A stretch of 44,903 bases of DNA, taken from assembly GCA_019119555.1 (NCBI GenBank), contig DWWU01000031.1:1-44903 (forward strand), in the 5' to 3' direction. The DNA comes from Candidatus Fusicatenibacter intestinigallinarum. Lineage in GTDB: Bacteria > Bacillota > Clostridia > Lachnospirales > Lachnospiraceae. The translations under genes and the position numbers were made by a program. A model generated the notes under the pieces. The model did no database searches, had not been told where the DNA came from, and was given only the letters and a program-made list of their open reading frames with translations. Position 1 is the stretch's first letter. Every line of letters begins with the position of its first letter. Positions 33,720-41,732 of this stretch are shown here, piece after piece.

Positions 33720-35407
33720 CAGCGGCCGGAAGCGACTGTCTGCTCCAGGTTGTCAACGATTTCACGGATGGTTCCGTCTGCAAACGGAGTTTTCAGTCCG
33801 ACTTCTTTCAGCAGCTCTGTGTGGAATTTCGATGCGGACAGCCTGCAGAGCTGCAGATAATGCTTCCACGCCTCCGGATAGTCTCTGTCCATCCAGGCTT
33901 TGAATTCGAACGCGCACAGCTGAGCGATCACATAATCGATATAGTACAGCGGATAGCTGTAAATATGGTGCTGTTTCTGCCAGAAGCAGCCCTTTTCAAA
34001 GAATTTCAGGCCGCCGTAGTTCAGATGCGGCTTATATTCTTTCTCCAGCCGTTTCCACACCTGCTTCCTCTCCTCCGGAGTCATTTCCGGATGATCGTAC
34101 ACCTCATGCTGGAACTCGTCCACCATACAGCCGTAAGGTACAAACATGACTGCATCCTCCAGATGCATCTGCGTGTACGCTTCTGTATTCTTTTCCCCGA
34201 AAAACAGGTGATACCAGGGCTCTGTGAAAAATTCCATAGACATGGAGTGAATCTCCGCCGTCTCCATTCCGATGTCTGCATGCTCCCGGATCGGGTCCTC
34301 CGCCGCAAGATATCCCTGAAACGCATGGCCGCATTCATGGGTCATCACATCCACATCTCCGCTTGTCCCGTTGAAATTCGCGAAAATGAACGGTGATCTG
34401 TAATCGGGCAGATAGGTCATATAGCCGCCGACCGCCTTCGTCTTCCGTCCGAATACGTCCATCAGCTCGTTTTCCATCACAAAGTCAAAGAACTCCCGTG
34501 TCTCCGGAGAGAGTTCCCCGTACATTTTCTGGCCTGCCGCAAGAATTTCCTCCGGCGTTCCTTCCGGCTGCGGGCTGCCTTCCGGCCCGAACACCTGCTC
34601 GTCGGACCAGGTCATGGTCTCCAGGCCCAGCCGTTCTTTCCGTCTTTCATACAGCTTTTCCGCAAACGGGACAAAGACTTCCTTCACCTGACGGCGCAGA
34701 TTTTCCACTTCCTCTCTTCCGTAGCAGTTTCTCTGCATTCTCAGATATCCAAGCTGCGTATAATTCTCAAAGCCCAGCTTTTTCGCCTGCTCTGTGCGGT
34801 TCTTCACCAGCTTGTCGTACAGCTCGTCCAGCTTTCCGCCGATGCTCTCGAAATATTCGTTCTGTTTTTCCGCCGCCTTTCTCCGAACCGCCGGATCCGC
34901 GCTGGTCAGATACGGCGTCAGCAGGGAAAGATTCAGCGTCTCGCCGTCCCAGTCGATCTGCGCGCCGGCCAGCAGTTTTTCATACTCTGTCGCCAGCATG
35001 TTTTCCTCCTGCATCAGGGGAATCACCTCGTCCGACACGGATTTCATCGCGATTTCAATGTTCCTGAACGCCACGGGTCCGATTTTTTCTTCCAGCGTCT
35101 CCCGGTAAGGAGATTCATAGAGCATCTTCTGATAAGCAACCCGCAGATTGGAGTACGCCGGCATCTGCTCATCGTAATATTTCTGTTCTTTTTCGTAGAA
35201 CGCGTCGGTGGTGTCGATGGTATGGCGGATCTGGCAGATCGTCGCCTGCGTCTCCACATGATCGTTCAGGCGATAATATTTCTTATGGGTCTCAAACTGC
35301 TCCTCGCCGCTTTTCGCCTCCCGAAGCTCCTGCATCAGCCCCTTCAGCTCTTCCTCTGCCTTTGCAAAGTCAATTCTCTCGTAAGGCATGTCCTTAAACT
35401 TCATCAT
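33716..35407 (-). CDS. pepF: M3-family oligoendopeptidase (PepF-like)
   Basis: This 563-residue cytoplasmic zinc peptidase degrades short peptides. The catalytic motif HECGH is in VDVMTHECGHAFQGYLA near residue 360, with the downstream glutamate in GMETAEIHSMSMEFF. The C-terminal IDYVIAQLCAFEFKAW is typical of the M3B group. AAAGGATGG precedes the ATG. It is divergent from the zinc uptake operon, with which it shares a -35 region, so zinc supply and a zinc peptidase are linked by position. The stop codon lies within a repeat. Confidence 0.92.
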   Translation of the reverse strand: MMKFKDMPYERIDFAKAEEELKGLMQELREAKSGEEQFETHKKYYRLNDHVETQATICQIRHTIDTTDAFYEKEQKYYDEQMPAYSNLRVAYQKMLYESPYRETLEEKIGPVAFRNIEIAMKSVSDEVIPLMQEENMLATEYEKLLAGAQIDWDGETLNLSLLTPYLTSADPAVRRKAAEKQNEYFESIGGKLDELYDKLVKNRTEQAKKLGFENYTQLGYLRMQRNCYGREEVENLRRQVKEVFVPFAEKLYERRKERLGLETMTWSDEQVFGPEGSPQPEGTPEEILAAGQKMYGELSPETREFFDFVMENELMDVFGRKTKAVGGYMTYLPDYRSPFIFANFNGTSGDVDVMTHECGHAFQGYLAAEDPIREHADIGMETAEIHSMSMEFFTEPWYHLFFGEKNTEAYTQMHLEDAVMFVPYGCMVDEFQHEVYDHPEMTPEERKQVWKRLEKEYKPHLNYGGLKFFEKGCFWQKQHHIYSYPLYYIDYVIAQLCAFEFKAWMDRDYPEAWKHYLQLCRLSASKFHTELLKEVGLKTPFADGTIREIVDNLEQTVASGRW

Positions 35408-35432
35408 CTTCCATCCTTTCCTTCTTTTTTTG

Positions 35433-35460
35433 GCAACGATTCAGCGGACTGAACCTGTTT
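35433..35460. repeat. Short palindromic repeat, copy 9 (degenerate), in the pepF leader
   Basis: GCAACGATTCAGCG followed by GACTGAACCTGTTT. It lies between the pepF promoter (35480-35508) and the pepF start (35407). Confidence 0.6.
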
Positions 35461-35479
35461 CCAGCGATTTTCTTTTCCT

Positions 35480-35508
35480 ATTTTATGCCATTCTGCGTTT
35501 CTTGACAA
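35480..35508 (-). promoter_or_regulatory. Promoter of pepF
   Basis: Minus strand TTGTCA (35503-35508), 17 bp, TAAAAT (35480-35485). Its -35 box shares five base pairs with the -35 of the znuA promoter on the opposite strand. Confidence 0.6.
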
Positions 35509-35531
35509 GGTCATCCTTTATACGATATGAT
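35502..35531 (+). promoter_or_regulatory. Promoter of the znuACB operon
   Basis: TTGACA (35502-35507), 18 bp, TATGAT (35526-35531). No inverted repeat resembling the usual Zur box was found around it. Confidence 0.65.
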
Positions 35532-35537
35532 ATAGGC

Positions 35538-35565
35538 GTTACAGTGCAGCCAGCTGAACGGTTAC
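35538..35565. repeat. Short palindromic repeat, copy 10, in the znuA leader
   Basis: GTTACAGTGCAGCC followed by AGCTGAACGGTTAC, starting 7 bp after the -10 box, so the znuA transcript would begin at or inside it. Confidence 0.8.
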
Positions 35566-35573
35566 ATATAGGC

Positions 35574-35602
35574 GTTACGGTTTGGCTGACCAAACTGCCG
35601 AC
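35574..35602. repeat. Short palindromic repeat, copy 11 (variant core), in the znuA leader
   Basis: GTTACGGTTTGGCTG followed by ACCAAACTGCCGAC. The core GTTTGG/CCAAAC replaces GTTCAGC/GCTGAAC while keeping complementarity. Both tandem copies are preceded by ATATAGGCGTTAC (35531-35543 in outline and 35567-35578), suggesting a local duplication. Confidence 0.55.
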
Positions 35603-35648
35603 ATATTCTCACAGGTTTTAAATACGTTTCAGGAAACGGAGTACAGAA

Positions 35649-36644
35649 ATGAAATTTTCAAAATTATTTTCAGCTTTCATTCCCGCCTCTGTTCTGTTGC
35701 TTCTTCTTTCAGGCTGCGCCTCCCCGGGAACCGCCGGTTCAGAGGATTCCGGAAAAATCCGCGCAGTCGCCACGATCTTTCCCCAGTATGATTTTCTGCG
35801 CCAGATCGGCGGCGATCATCTGGAACTGACCATGCTCCTGAAACCCGGAGCGGAAAGTCATTCCTTCGAGCCGACTCCCGCAGATATGATCACCGTTTCC
35901 CAGAGCGATCTCTTCGTCTATGTGGGCGGAGACTCTGACGCCTGGGTGGAAACGATCCTGGAATCTGTGGACGTCTCTGAAAAAGAGATTGTGACGCTGA
36001 TGGACTGTGTGGAGACCGTCGCAGAGGAGGACGTGGAGGGAATGGAAACCCACGGGCACGCCCACGACCATGAAGACGAGGATCCCACAGCTGCCGACGG
36101 CGACCACGAAGAGGCTGAGCAGGATGAGCACGTGTGGACCTCCCCGCGGAACGCCGTCCGGATCGTGGAAAAGCTCCGGGATGCGCTGATCGCCGTGGAT
36201 CCGGAGAACGCCGGCGACTATACACAGAACGCCGCAGATTACATCGACAGGCTGAACCGGCTGGACCAGGAATTTCAGGAAACCGTCGACACTGCGAAAC
36301 GGCATACCATCCTCCTGGGAGACCGTTTTCCGTTCCGCTATCTGGCGGACGCCTACGGTCTGGATTACTACGCCGCTTTTCCCGGATGCTCCTCTGAGTC
36401 GGAGGCAAGCGCGAAAACCATTGCCTTTCTCATTGACAAAGTAAAAGAAGAAAAGATTCCTGTGGTCTTCTCCATCGAACTGTCCAATGAAAAGATGACC
36501 GACAGTATCTGTGAAGCCACCGGCGCAACGAAACTGCAGCTCCATTCCTGCCACAACGTCACGCGGGACGATTTTGAGCAGGGCATCACCTACCTGGACC
36601 TGATGGAGCGGAACGTCCAGGCACTGAAGGAGGCTTTGAATTAA
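35649..36644 (+). CDS. znuA: Zinc/manganese ABC transporter substrate-binding lipoprotein (ZnuA-like)
   Basis: This 331-residue lipoprotein has a lipobox LLSGC with Cys23. The cluster A-1 fold is clear: ATIFPQYDFLRQIGGDH and ESHSFEPTPADM with ligand His71. A histidine- and acid-rich loop (residues 134-161: METHGHAHDHEDED and GDHEEAEQDEH) precedes VWTSPRNAVRIVEKL; such loops mark zinc carriers. The usual third ligand histidine is replaced in LLGDRFPFRYLADAYG, as in a clostridial subgroup. It overlaps znuC by one base (TAATG). Manganese cannot be excluded. Confidence 0.88.
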   Translation: MKFSKLFSAFIPASVLLLLLSGCASPGTAGSEDSGKIRAVATIFPQYDFLRQIGGDHLELTMLLKPGAESHSFEPTPADMITVSQSDLFVYVGGDSDAWVETILESVDVSEKEIVTLMDCVETVAEEDVEGMETHGHAHDHEDEDPTAADGDHEEAEQDEHVWTSPRNAVRIVEKLRDALIAVDPENAGDYTQNAADYIDRLNRLDQEFQETVDTAKRHTILLGDRFPFRYLADAYGLDYYAAFPGCSSESEASAKTIAFLIDKVKEEKIPVVFSIELSNEKMTDSICEATGATKLQLHSCHNVTRDDFEQGITYLDLMERNVQALKEALN

Positions 36645-37354
36645 TGGCATTACTTACCTGTAAAGACGTGTCCTTCTCCTACGAGGGAGTTCCCGTTCTC
36701 ACCGATGTGACCTTCTCTGTGGAAAGCGGAGATTATCTGTGCATCGTCGGGGAAAACGGCTCCGGCAAAAGCACGCTGGTGAAAGGGCTGCTTCATCTGA
36801 AGGCGCCCTCCGGCGGAACCATCACGACAGGGGAAGGGCTGAAGCATAACGAGATCGGCTATCTGCCCCAGCAGACAGCCGCCCAGAAAGACTTTCCGGC
36901 CAGCGTTTACGAGGTCGTGCTGTCCGGCCGCCAGAACCGGATTCACTTTCCTCCCTTCTACACGAAGGAGGACAAAAAGGACGCCATCGAAAAAATGGAG
37001 CTTCTGGATCTGCTGCCTCTGAAAAAGCGCTGCTACCGGGATCTGTCCGGTGGTCAGCAGCAGAGAGTTCTCCTGGCCCGCGCCCTGTGCGCCACCCGGA
37101 AGCTTCTTCTTCTGGACGAGCCGGTTACCGGACTGGATCCGGTCATGACCCATGAAATGTACCAGCTCATCTCCCGCATCAACCGGGAACAGAAGGTCAC
37201 GATCCTGATGGTCTCCCACGATCTGAAAAATGTGCTTCCCTATGCGACCCATATCCTTCATCTGGATCAGAAACAGCTGTTCTTCGGCACCGCCGGAGAA
37301 TACCGCAGCAGCAAAGTGGGAAAAGAATTTCTGGGAGGTGTCAGTCATGTTTAG
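36644..37354 (+). CDS. znuC: Zinc/manganese ABC transporter ATP-binding protein (ZnuC-like)
   Basis: This 236-residue ATPase has Walker A GENGSGKSTLVKG (residue about 37), Q-loop LPQQTAAQKD, signature LSGGQQQRVLLARAL, Walker B LLLLDEPVTGLDP and H-loop MVSHDL. It powers the import driven by the upstream lipoprotein and downstream permease. Its start overlaps the znuA stop by one base and its end overlaps znuB by 8 bp. Confidence 0.93.
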   Translation: MALLTCKDVSFSYEGVPVLTDVTFSVESGDYLCIVGENGSGKSTLVKGLLHLKAPSGGTITTGEGLKHNEIGYLPQQTAAQKDFPASVYEVVLSGRQNRIHFPPFYTKEDKKDAIEKMELLDLLPLKKRCYRDLSGGQQQRVLLARALCATRKLLLLDEPVTGLDPVMTHEMYQLISRINREQKVTILMVSHDLKNVLPYATHILHLDQKQLFFGTAGEYRSSKVGKEFLGGVSHV

Positions 37355-38165
37355 ATTATTCGCAGAGATGCTCTCTTATCCCTTTATGCAGCGAGCCCTG
37401 ATTGTGGGAATTCTCGTATCCCTCTGCGCTGCGCTCCTGGGCGTAAGCCTTGTGCTGAAACGTTACTCAATGATCGGCGACGGTCTGTCCCATGTGGGAT
37501 TCGGCGCCCTGGCCATCGCGACAGCTCTTGGCTGGGCTCCGCTGGCGGTAACGATTCCCATTGTCATACTCGCCGCATTTCTTCTGCTGCGCATGAGTGA
37601 AAGCAGCAAGATCAAAGGCGACGCCGCAATCGCACTGATCTCAAGCAGCGCGCTGGCCATCGGCGTAATCACCGTTTCCTGGTCCAGCGGGATGAATACA
37701 GACGTAAACAACTATATGTTCGGAAGCATTCTGGCCATGAGCCGGGAGGACGTCGTCTTAAGCGTCGTGCTCTCCGTTCTGGTACTGATTCTGTTCCTTG
37801 TGTTCTACACACGGATTTTTGCCGTCACTTTCGACGAGACCTTCGCAAAGGCGACGGGTGTAAAAGCAGAACTCTACAACATGCTGCTGGCATTTCTCAC
37901 CGCGGTCACCATCGTACTCGGCATGCGGATGATGGGCGCCCTGCTGATTTCCAGTCTGCTGATTTTCCCTGCGCTGACCGCCATGCGGGTATGCAAAACC
38001 TTCCGCAGCGTAATCATCTGCGCGGCGGTTCTCTCGGTTGTCTGCTTTCTGATCGGCATGGGACTGTCCTTTGTGGTTTCCTCCCCTGCGGGAGCCACTG
38101 TGGTGGTCGTAAACCTGGCAGCGTTTCTTATCTTCACAATCATCGGCCAGGTGAAGAAACAGTAA
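37347..38165 (+). CDS. znuB: Zinc/manganese ABC transporter permease (ZnuB-like)
   Basis: This 272-residue ABC-3 family permease has about eight membrane segments. Recognisable parts are MQRALIVGILVSLCAALLG near the start, the LKRYSMIGDGLSHVGFGALA loop, and ALLISSLLIFPALTAMRV, all typical. ATG 37347 was chosen because GGGAGG precedes it and it lies within the end of znuC. The operon ends here and is followed by a repeat and a strong terminator. Confidence 0.93.
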   Translation: MFRLFAEMLSYPFMQRALIVGILVSLCAALLGVSLVLKRYSMIGDGLSHVGFGALAIATALGWAPLAVTIPIVILAAFLLLRMSESSKIKGDAAIALISSSALAIGVITVSWSSGMNTDVNNYMFGSILAMSREDVVLSVVLSVLVLILFLVFYTRIFAVTFDETFAKATGVKAELYNMLLAFLTAVTIVLGMRMMGALLISSLLIFPALTAMRVCKTFRSVIICAAVLSVVCFLIGMGLSFVVSSPAGATVVVVNLAAFLIFTIIGQVKKQ

Positions 38166-38224
38166 ATGCATCGATCTTTCTGAACTATGACAGGAAATAC
38201 CAGGCTGCGGGGAATGCGGAATTC

Positions 38225-38252
38225 GTAACAGTTCAGCTGGCTGAACTGTTAC
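38225..38252. repeat. Short palindromic repeat, copy 12 (perfect consensus), after znuB
   Basis: GTAACAGTTCAGCT followed by GGCTGAACTGTTAC, fully self-complementary except the centre. It is further embraced by GGAATTC before and GAATTCC after (about 38218-38261), extending the palindrome to over 40 bp. Confidence 0.9.
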
Positions 38253-38265
38253 CAGAATTCCTCTG

Positions 38266-38337
38266 AAACAAAAAATGGTATCTGCCGGATCAAGTAATTC
38301 CTTTCCTTTACTTGACTCGACAGATACCATTTTTGTT
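38266..38337. terminator. Bidirectional intrinsic terminator between znuB and the peptide transporter
   Basis: GAAACAAAAAATGGTATCTG pairs with CAGATACCATTTTTGTTTC, with a partial inner AAGTAA/TTACTT stem. A and T tracts on both outer sides suit termination of znuB on plus and of the small membrane gene on minus. Confidence 0.85.
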
Positions 38338-38376
38338 TCTCCGGACAGCTGTCCCCCCTCCGTTTTGCCTGCCGTA

Positions 38377-38790
38377 TTAAAAAAGCAGGCTGACAAATCC
38401 CGGAATCAGCAGCAGACCCCCGCACAGCAGATCAGACAAAAGCCGGCACAGCGCGCGTTCTTCCGGTTCCAGCTCGCTGTAGGAGACAATTTTCTCGTCC
38501 ACAAAATCCGCGATATCCTTGGAACGGTGCCGCTCCTTCTTTTTCTTTCTGATGTCTTCGTTCAGATGATGAACCACCATCCCGTCCAGCCTCAGATATT
38601 CAAACCAGGCCAGCAATGCCACAATTCCGCCAACGCAGAAACAGCCATACTCCGCCACAGGGAAGCCGCCTGTATTCAGATAACGGTCCCACAGCAGAAC
38701 GATCGCGATACAGACAACGAACTTTGTCACTGTCTTGTACAGCATCGGGCGAAACATATATTTTCTGTAAATACCAAAAATCTTTTTCAT
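38377..38790 (-). CDS. Small membrane protein of unknown function, after the peptide transporter operon
   Basis: This 137-residue protein has two central hydrophobic segments (FVVCIAIVLLW and YGCFCVGGIVALLAWF, about residues 25-62), a basic stretch HLNEDIRKKKKERHRSKDI, and a hydrophobic C-terminal segment (LLCGGLLLIPGFVSLLF). No family is recognised. It starts 10 bp after oppF and may be read from the opp operon, but its ribosome site is weak. The terminator at 38266-38337 follows. Confidence 0.65.
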   Translation of the reverse strand: MKKIFGIYRKYMFRPMLYKTVTKFVVCIAIVLLWDRYLNTGGFPVAEYGCFCVGGIVALLAWFEYLRLDGMVVHHLNEDIRKKKKERHRSKDIADFVDEKIVSYSELEPEERALCRLLSDLLCGGLLLIPGFVSLLF

Positions 38791-38800
38791 CCTCTGCGGC

Positions 38801-39733
38801 CTACTTGAGTTCTTTTCTGTATGCCTCTAACTCTTTCTGATTTCCATATACAAAATGGCCTTTTTTGATCTCTTCCCATACCGGCTTGTCAACACTGTAG
38901 TCATGAACCGAAGGATCATAAACCAGAAGCTTTTTCTTCTTTTCCATTTCAGGATCCGGCATAGGAACAGCGGAAAGCAGAGCCTTCGTATACGGATGCA
39001 GCGGATTCAGGAATAATTCTTCCGCCTCAGCAAGCTCTACGATTCTTCCCTTGCTGATTACCGCGATTCTGTCAGAAATAAAACGTACGACAGAAAGATC
39101 ATGGGCGATAAACAGGTAAGTCAGACCACGGCTTTTCTTCAGACGGTTCAGCAGATTCAGAACCTGCGCGCGGATTGACACGTCCAGAGCAGAAATCGGC
39201 TCGTCCGCCACAATGAACTCCGGCTCCATGACCAGTGCGCGGGCAATTCCGATACGCTGTCTCTGTCCGCCGGAAAACTCATGAGGAAAACGCGAAGCAA
39301 ACTCCGGCAGAAGACCTACCTCGCGGAGCGCTCTCTGAACCTTCTCCTCTCTCTCTGCATCATCCTTGTACATGTGATGATTGATCAGTCCTTCAGAAAC
39401 GATATAATCCACCTTTGCACGCTCGTTCAGCGAGGCCATCGGGTCCTGGAAAATCATCTGACATTTCTTGATCACTTCTTTGTCCAGTTCTTTTGAAATT
39501 TTTCCGTTGATCCTCTGTCCCTTGAACAGAATCTCTCCTCCGGACGTAGGATTGATCCTCGTGATTGCACGTCCGATCGTCGTCTTTCCGGAACCGGATT
39601 CACCAACCAGAGAAAAGGTTTCTCCTTTGTAAATATCAAAATTCACATGGTCCACTGCCACGAATTTTTTTCTTCCATGGCCGAAGGTGATCTGCAGATC
39701 TTTGATTTCTATTAATTTTTCTCTCTCAGCCAT
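38801..39733 (-). CDS. oppF: Peptide ABC transporter ATP-binding protein (OppF-like)
   Basis: This 310-residue ATPase shows Walker [15 protein letters not shown], signature [15 protein letters not shown], Walker [15 protein letters not shown] and an oligopeptide/dipeptide C-terminal domain with [18 protein letters not shown]. It pairs with OppD to energise uptake. It starts 5 bp after oppD ends. Confidence 0.92.
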   Translation of the reverse strand: MAEREKLIEIKDLQITFGHGRKKFVAVDHVNFDIYKGETFSLVGESGSGKTTIGRAITRINPTSGGEILFKGQRINGKISKELDKEVIKKCQMIFQDPMASLNERAKVDYIVSEGLINHHMYKDDAEREEKVQRALREVGLLPEFASRFPHEFSGGQRQRIGIARALVMEPEFIVADEPISALDVSIRAQVLNLLNRLKKSRGLTYLFIAHDLSVVRFISDRIAVISKGRIVELAEAEELFLNPLHPYTKALLSAVPMPDPEMEKKKKLLVYDPSVHDYSVDKPVWEEIKKGHFVYGNQKELEAYRKELK

Positions 39734-39738
39734 GTGCC

Positions 39739-40782
39739 TTATCCTCTCTCTCTCATTTGTTCACGGAGCATACGGACTGCCGGGGGCTGTTCGATCTTCG
39801 GCGCTCTCGGGTCCAGATACCATGTTTTTGCCTTATGGGTCTCGGATACCTCAAAGAACGGCGGCTCCTTCACAAAATCGATCGCCAGCGCTTTTTTGTT
39901 TCGCGGCGCGAACGCATCTCCTTTAATCTCGTTAAACAGATTCGGCGGAGTACCTTCGATGGTCGGAAGATCCTCTCCCTTTACGCCAAGCTGCGGCAGA
40001 GCCGAAAGCAGCGCCCAGGTATACGGATGCCACGCATCGTAAAAGATCTCGTTTACCAGACCATACTCAACAATCTGTCCGGCGTACATAACCGCCACAC
40101 GGTCGGCCACGTTTGCCACAACGCCCAGGTCATGGGTGATATAGATAACTGTCATCTGCAGCTCTTTCTGCAGATTGCGGATCAGATCGAGGATCTGTGC
40201 CTGAATCGTCACGTCCAGAGCGGTGGTCGGCTCATCACAGATCAGGATGTCCGGGCGGCAGGCCACAGCGATGGCGATAACAACACGCTGACGCATACCT
40301 CCGGAAAATTCATGGGGATACTGATTATAACGCTTCTCCGGATTGGGAATTCCAACCTTCTCAAGCATCTCAATGGCTGCGCGCTTGGCAGCCTCGCCTT
40401 TCAGTCCCTGGTGCAGCTCAATACTCTCTTTGATCTGCTTTCCGATCTTCTTCAGCGGGTTCAGAGACGTCATCGGGTCCTGCATAACCATCGCGATTTT
40501 TTTGCCGCGAATCGTCAGCCACTCCCTCTCCGTCTTATACTTGGCAATATCCTTTCCTTCGAACATGATCTCGCCGCCGGTGATGGATCCGTTGGCGTCC
40601 AGCATTCCCACAAAGGATTTGGTGAACACGGACTTTCCGGACCCGGACTCGCCGACAATCGCAAGCGTTTCCCCTTTGTACAGGTCCAGAGAACATTTCC
40701 GGATTGCATTCAGTTTTTTTCCACGAAGGCTGAACTGAATCTCCACATCCCTCGCAGACAGTATAACTTCTTTCTGTTCCAT
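39739..40782 (-). CDS. oppD: Peptide ABC transporter ATP-binding protein (OppD-like)
   Basis: This 347-residue ATPase has Walker [17 protein letters not shown], signature [15 protein letters not shown], Walker [19 protein letters not shown], and the C-terminal HPY-type region [19 protein letters not shown]. It partners with the OppF-like protein. The last residues (LREQMRERG) are charged. It lies 17 bp after oppC. Confidence 0.93.
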   Translation of the reverse strand: MEQKEVILSARDVEIQFSLRGKKLNAIRKCSLDLYKGETLAIVGESGSGKSVFTKSFVGMLDANGSITGGEIMFEGKDIAKYKTEREWLTIRGKKIAMVMQDPMTSLNPLKKIGKQIKESIELHQGLKGEAAKRAAIEMLEKVGIPNPEKRYNQYPHEFSGGMRQRVVIAIAVACRPDILICDEPTTALDVTIQAQILDLIRNLQKELQMTVIYITHDLGVVANVADRVAVMYAGQIVEYGLVNEIFYDAWHPYTWALLSALPQLGVKGEDLPTIEGTPPNLFNEIKGDAFAPRNKKALAIDFVKEPPFFEVSETHKAKTWYLDPRAPKIEQPPAVRMLREQMRERG

Positions 40783-40799
40783 CCTAGTTCCTCCGTTCC

Positions 40800-41732
40800 T
40801 TATACATGATTTCTCGGGTCAGCCGCATCGGAAAATGCATTTCCGATCAGATAGAAGGTGACCGTGATCAGCGACACGATAACCGCCGGGAAGATCAGCA
40901 GGTACGGGTAATTCAGGAAAGAAGTTCTCGCATTTCTCAGCAGAATACCCAGAGACGGCGTATTGACGTCCAGTCCAAGTCCCAGATAGGACAGCGTGGA
41001 TTCCAGCGCGATTGTGGACGGAATTGACAATGCCAGCCGCAGAATGATTACGCTGATCAGATACGGCAGAAGGTTCTTCACCAGAATCCGCCAGATCAGC
41101 GTTCCCAGACAGCGGGAAGCCAGGTTATACTCTCTGTCACGGTACATAATTACCAGGTTGCGGACATTTCTGGCCATGGTAAGCCAGCCAAAAGCAATCA
41201 GTGAAACCGCCATAACTGTAAAACTCTGTCCGACCAGAAGAGCGATCAGAGTCATATAGATAATCGTCGGCACATTATTGATAATATTGTATACTTCTGT
41301 AAAAAAGCGATCCAGTCTGCGCACATATCCCCAGATACATCCGATTGTGATTCCCACAACACATTCTCCCAGCGCAACGATCAGCGCCAGCTTAATGGAA
41401 ATCTGAGCTGCATACCATACCTGACACCAGAAATCCCGTCCCAGGTTGTCGGTACCGAACCAGTATTCGCTGTTCGGGCTGATGAACGCCTGGGTGTTAT
41501 CCGTCCTCAGTGAGTTGACGTCATATTTTCCGATTGCCAGAGCGATAAAAGAAAAAATCACAAGGCTGAGGAAAATAATGCTCAAAACAACGGCCGCCTT
41601 TTTCTTCAGGAAATTTTTAAATACCGATCCCCAGTAGGAATACTCGGAATAACCGGTTCGCTCTGCAGCTTCCGGACTGTACTCGACAAAGGTAAACAGT
41701 TCGTCTTCATTTAACTGCTTGTTTTCTTCCAT
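40800..41732 (-). CDS. oppC: Peptide ABC transporter permease (OppC-like)
   Basis: This 310-residue permease has an N-terminal cytoplasmic stretch, a first membrane segment (VVLSIIFLSLVIFSFIALA), a FGTDNLGRDFWCQVWYAAQ motif typical of OppC, and five further segments. The cytoplasmic coupling loop (EAA motif) is around RCLGTLIWRILVKNLLPYL. Its start shares one base with the oppB stop (TAATG), so the two are translationally coupled. Confidence 0.92.
   Translation of the reverse strand: MEENKQLNEDELFTFVEYSPEAAERTGYSEYSYWGSVFKNFLKKKAAVVLSIIFLSLVIFSFIALAIGKYDVNSLRTDNTQAFISPNSEYWFGTDNLGRDFWCQVWYAAQISIKLALIVALGECVVGITIGCIWGYVRRLDRFFTEVYNIINNVPTIIYMTLIALLVGQSFTVMAVSLIAFGWLTMARNVRNLVIMYRDREYNLASRCLGTLIWRILVKNLLPYLISVIILRLALSIPSTIALESTLSYLGLGLDVNTPSLGILLRNARTSFLNYPYLLIFPAVIVSLITVTFYLIGNAFSDAADPRNHV

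Noticed and set aside
6787-35602. The palindromes as an operator for one transcription factor
   Set aside because: The genes behind them (uvrA, mreB, deoR, znuA, pepF, sugar transferase) share no function, several copies lie at 3' ends, and the long copies have additional hairpins and terminal repeats. It remains possible but is less economical.
35502-35648. A Zur-type operator before znuA
   Set aside because: No inverted repeat resembling TCGTAAT-N-ATTACGA was found near the promoter.
2384-38252. The repeats as a CRISPR array
   Set aside because: Copies are dispersed over 36 kb, differ in length, and have no regular spacers; no cas gene is present.
6787-38252. The short palindromes as ordinary intrinsic terminators
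   Set aside because: Most have no T-tract on either side and many lie between a promoter and its gene, where a terminator would block expression.
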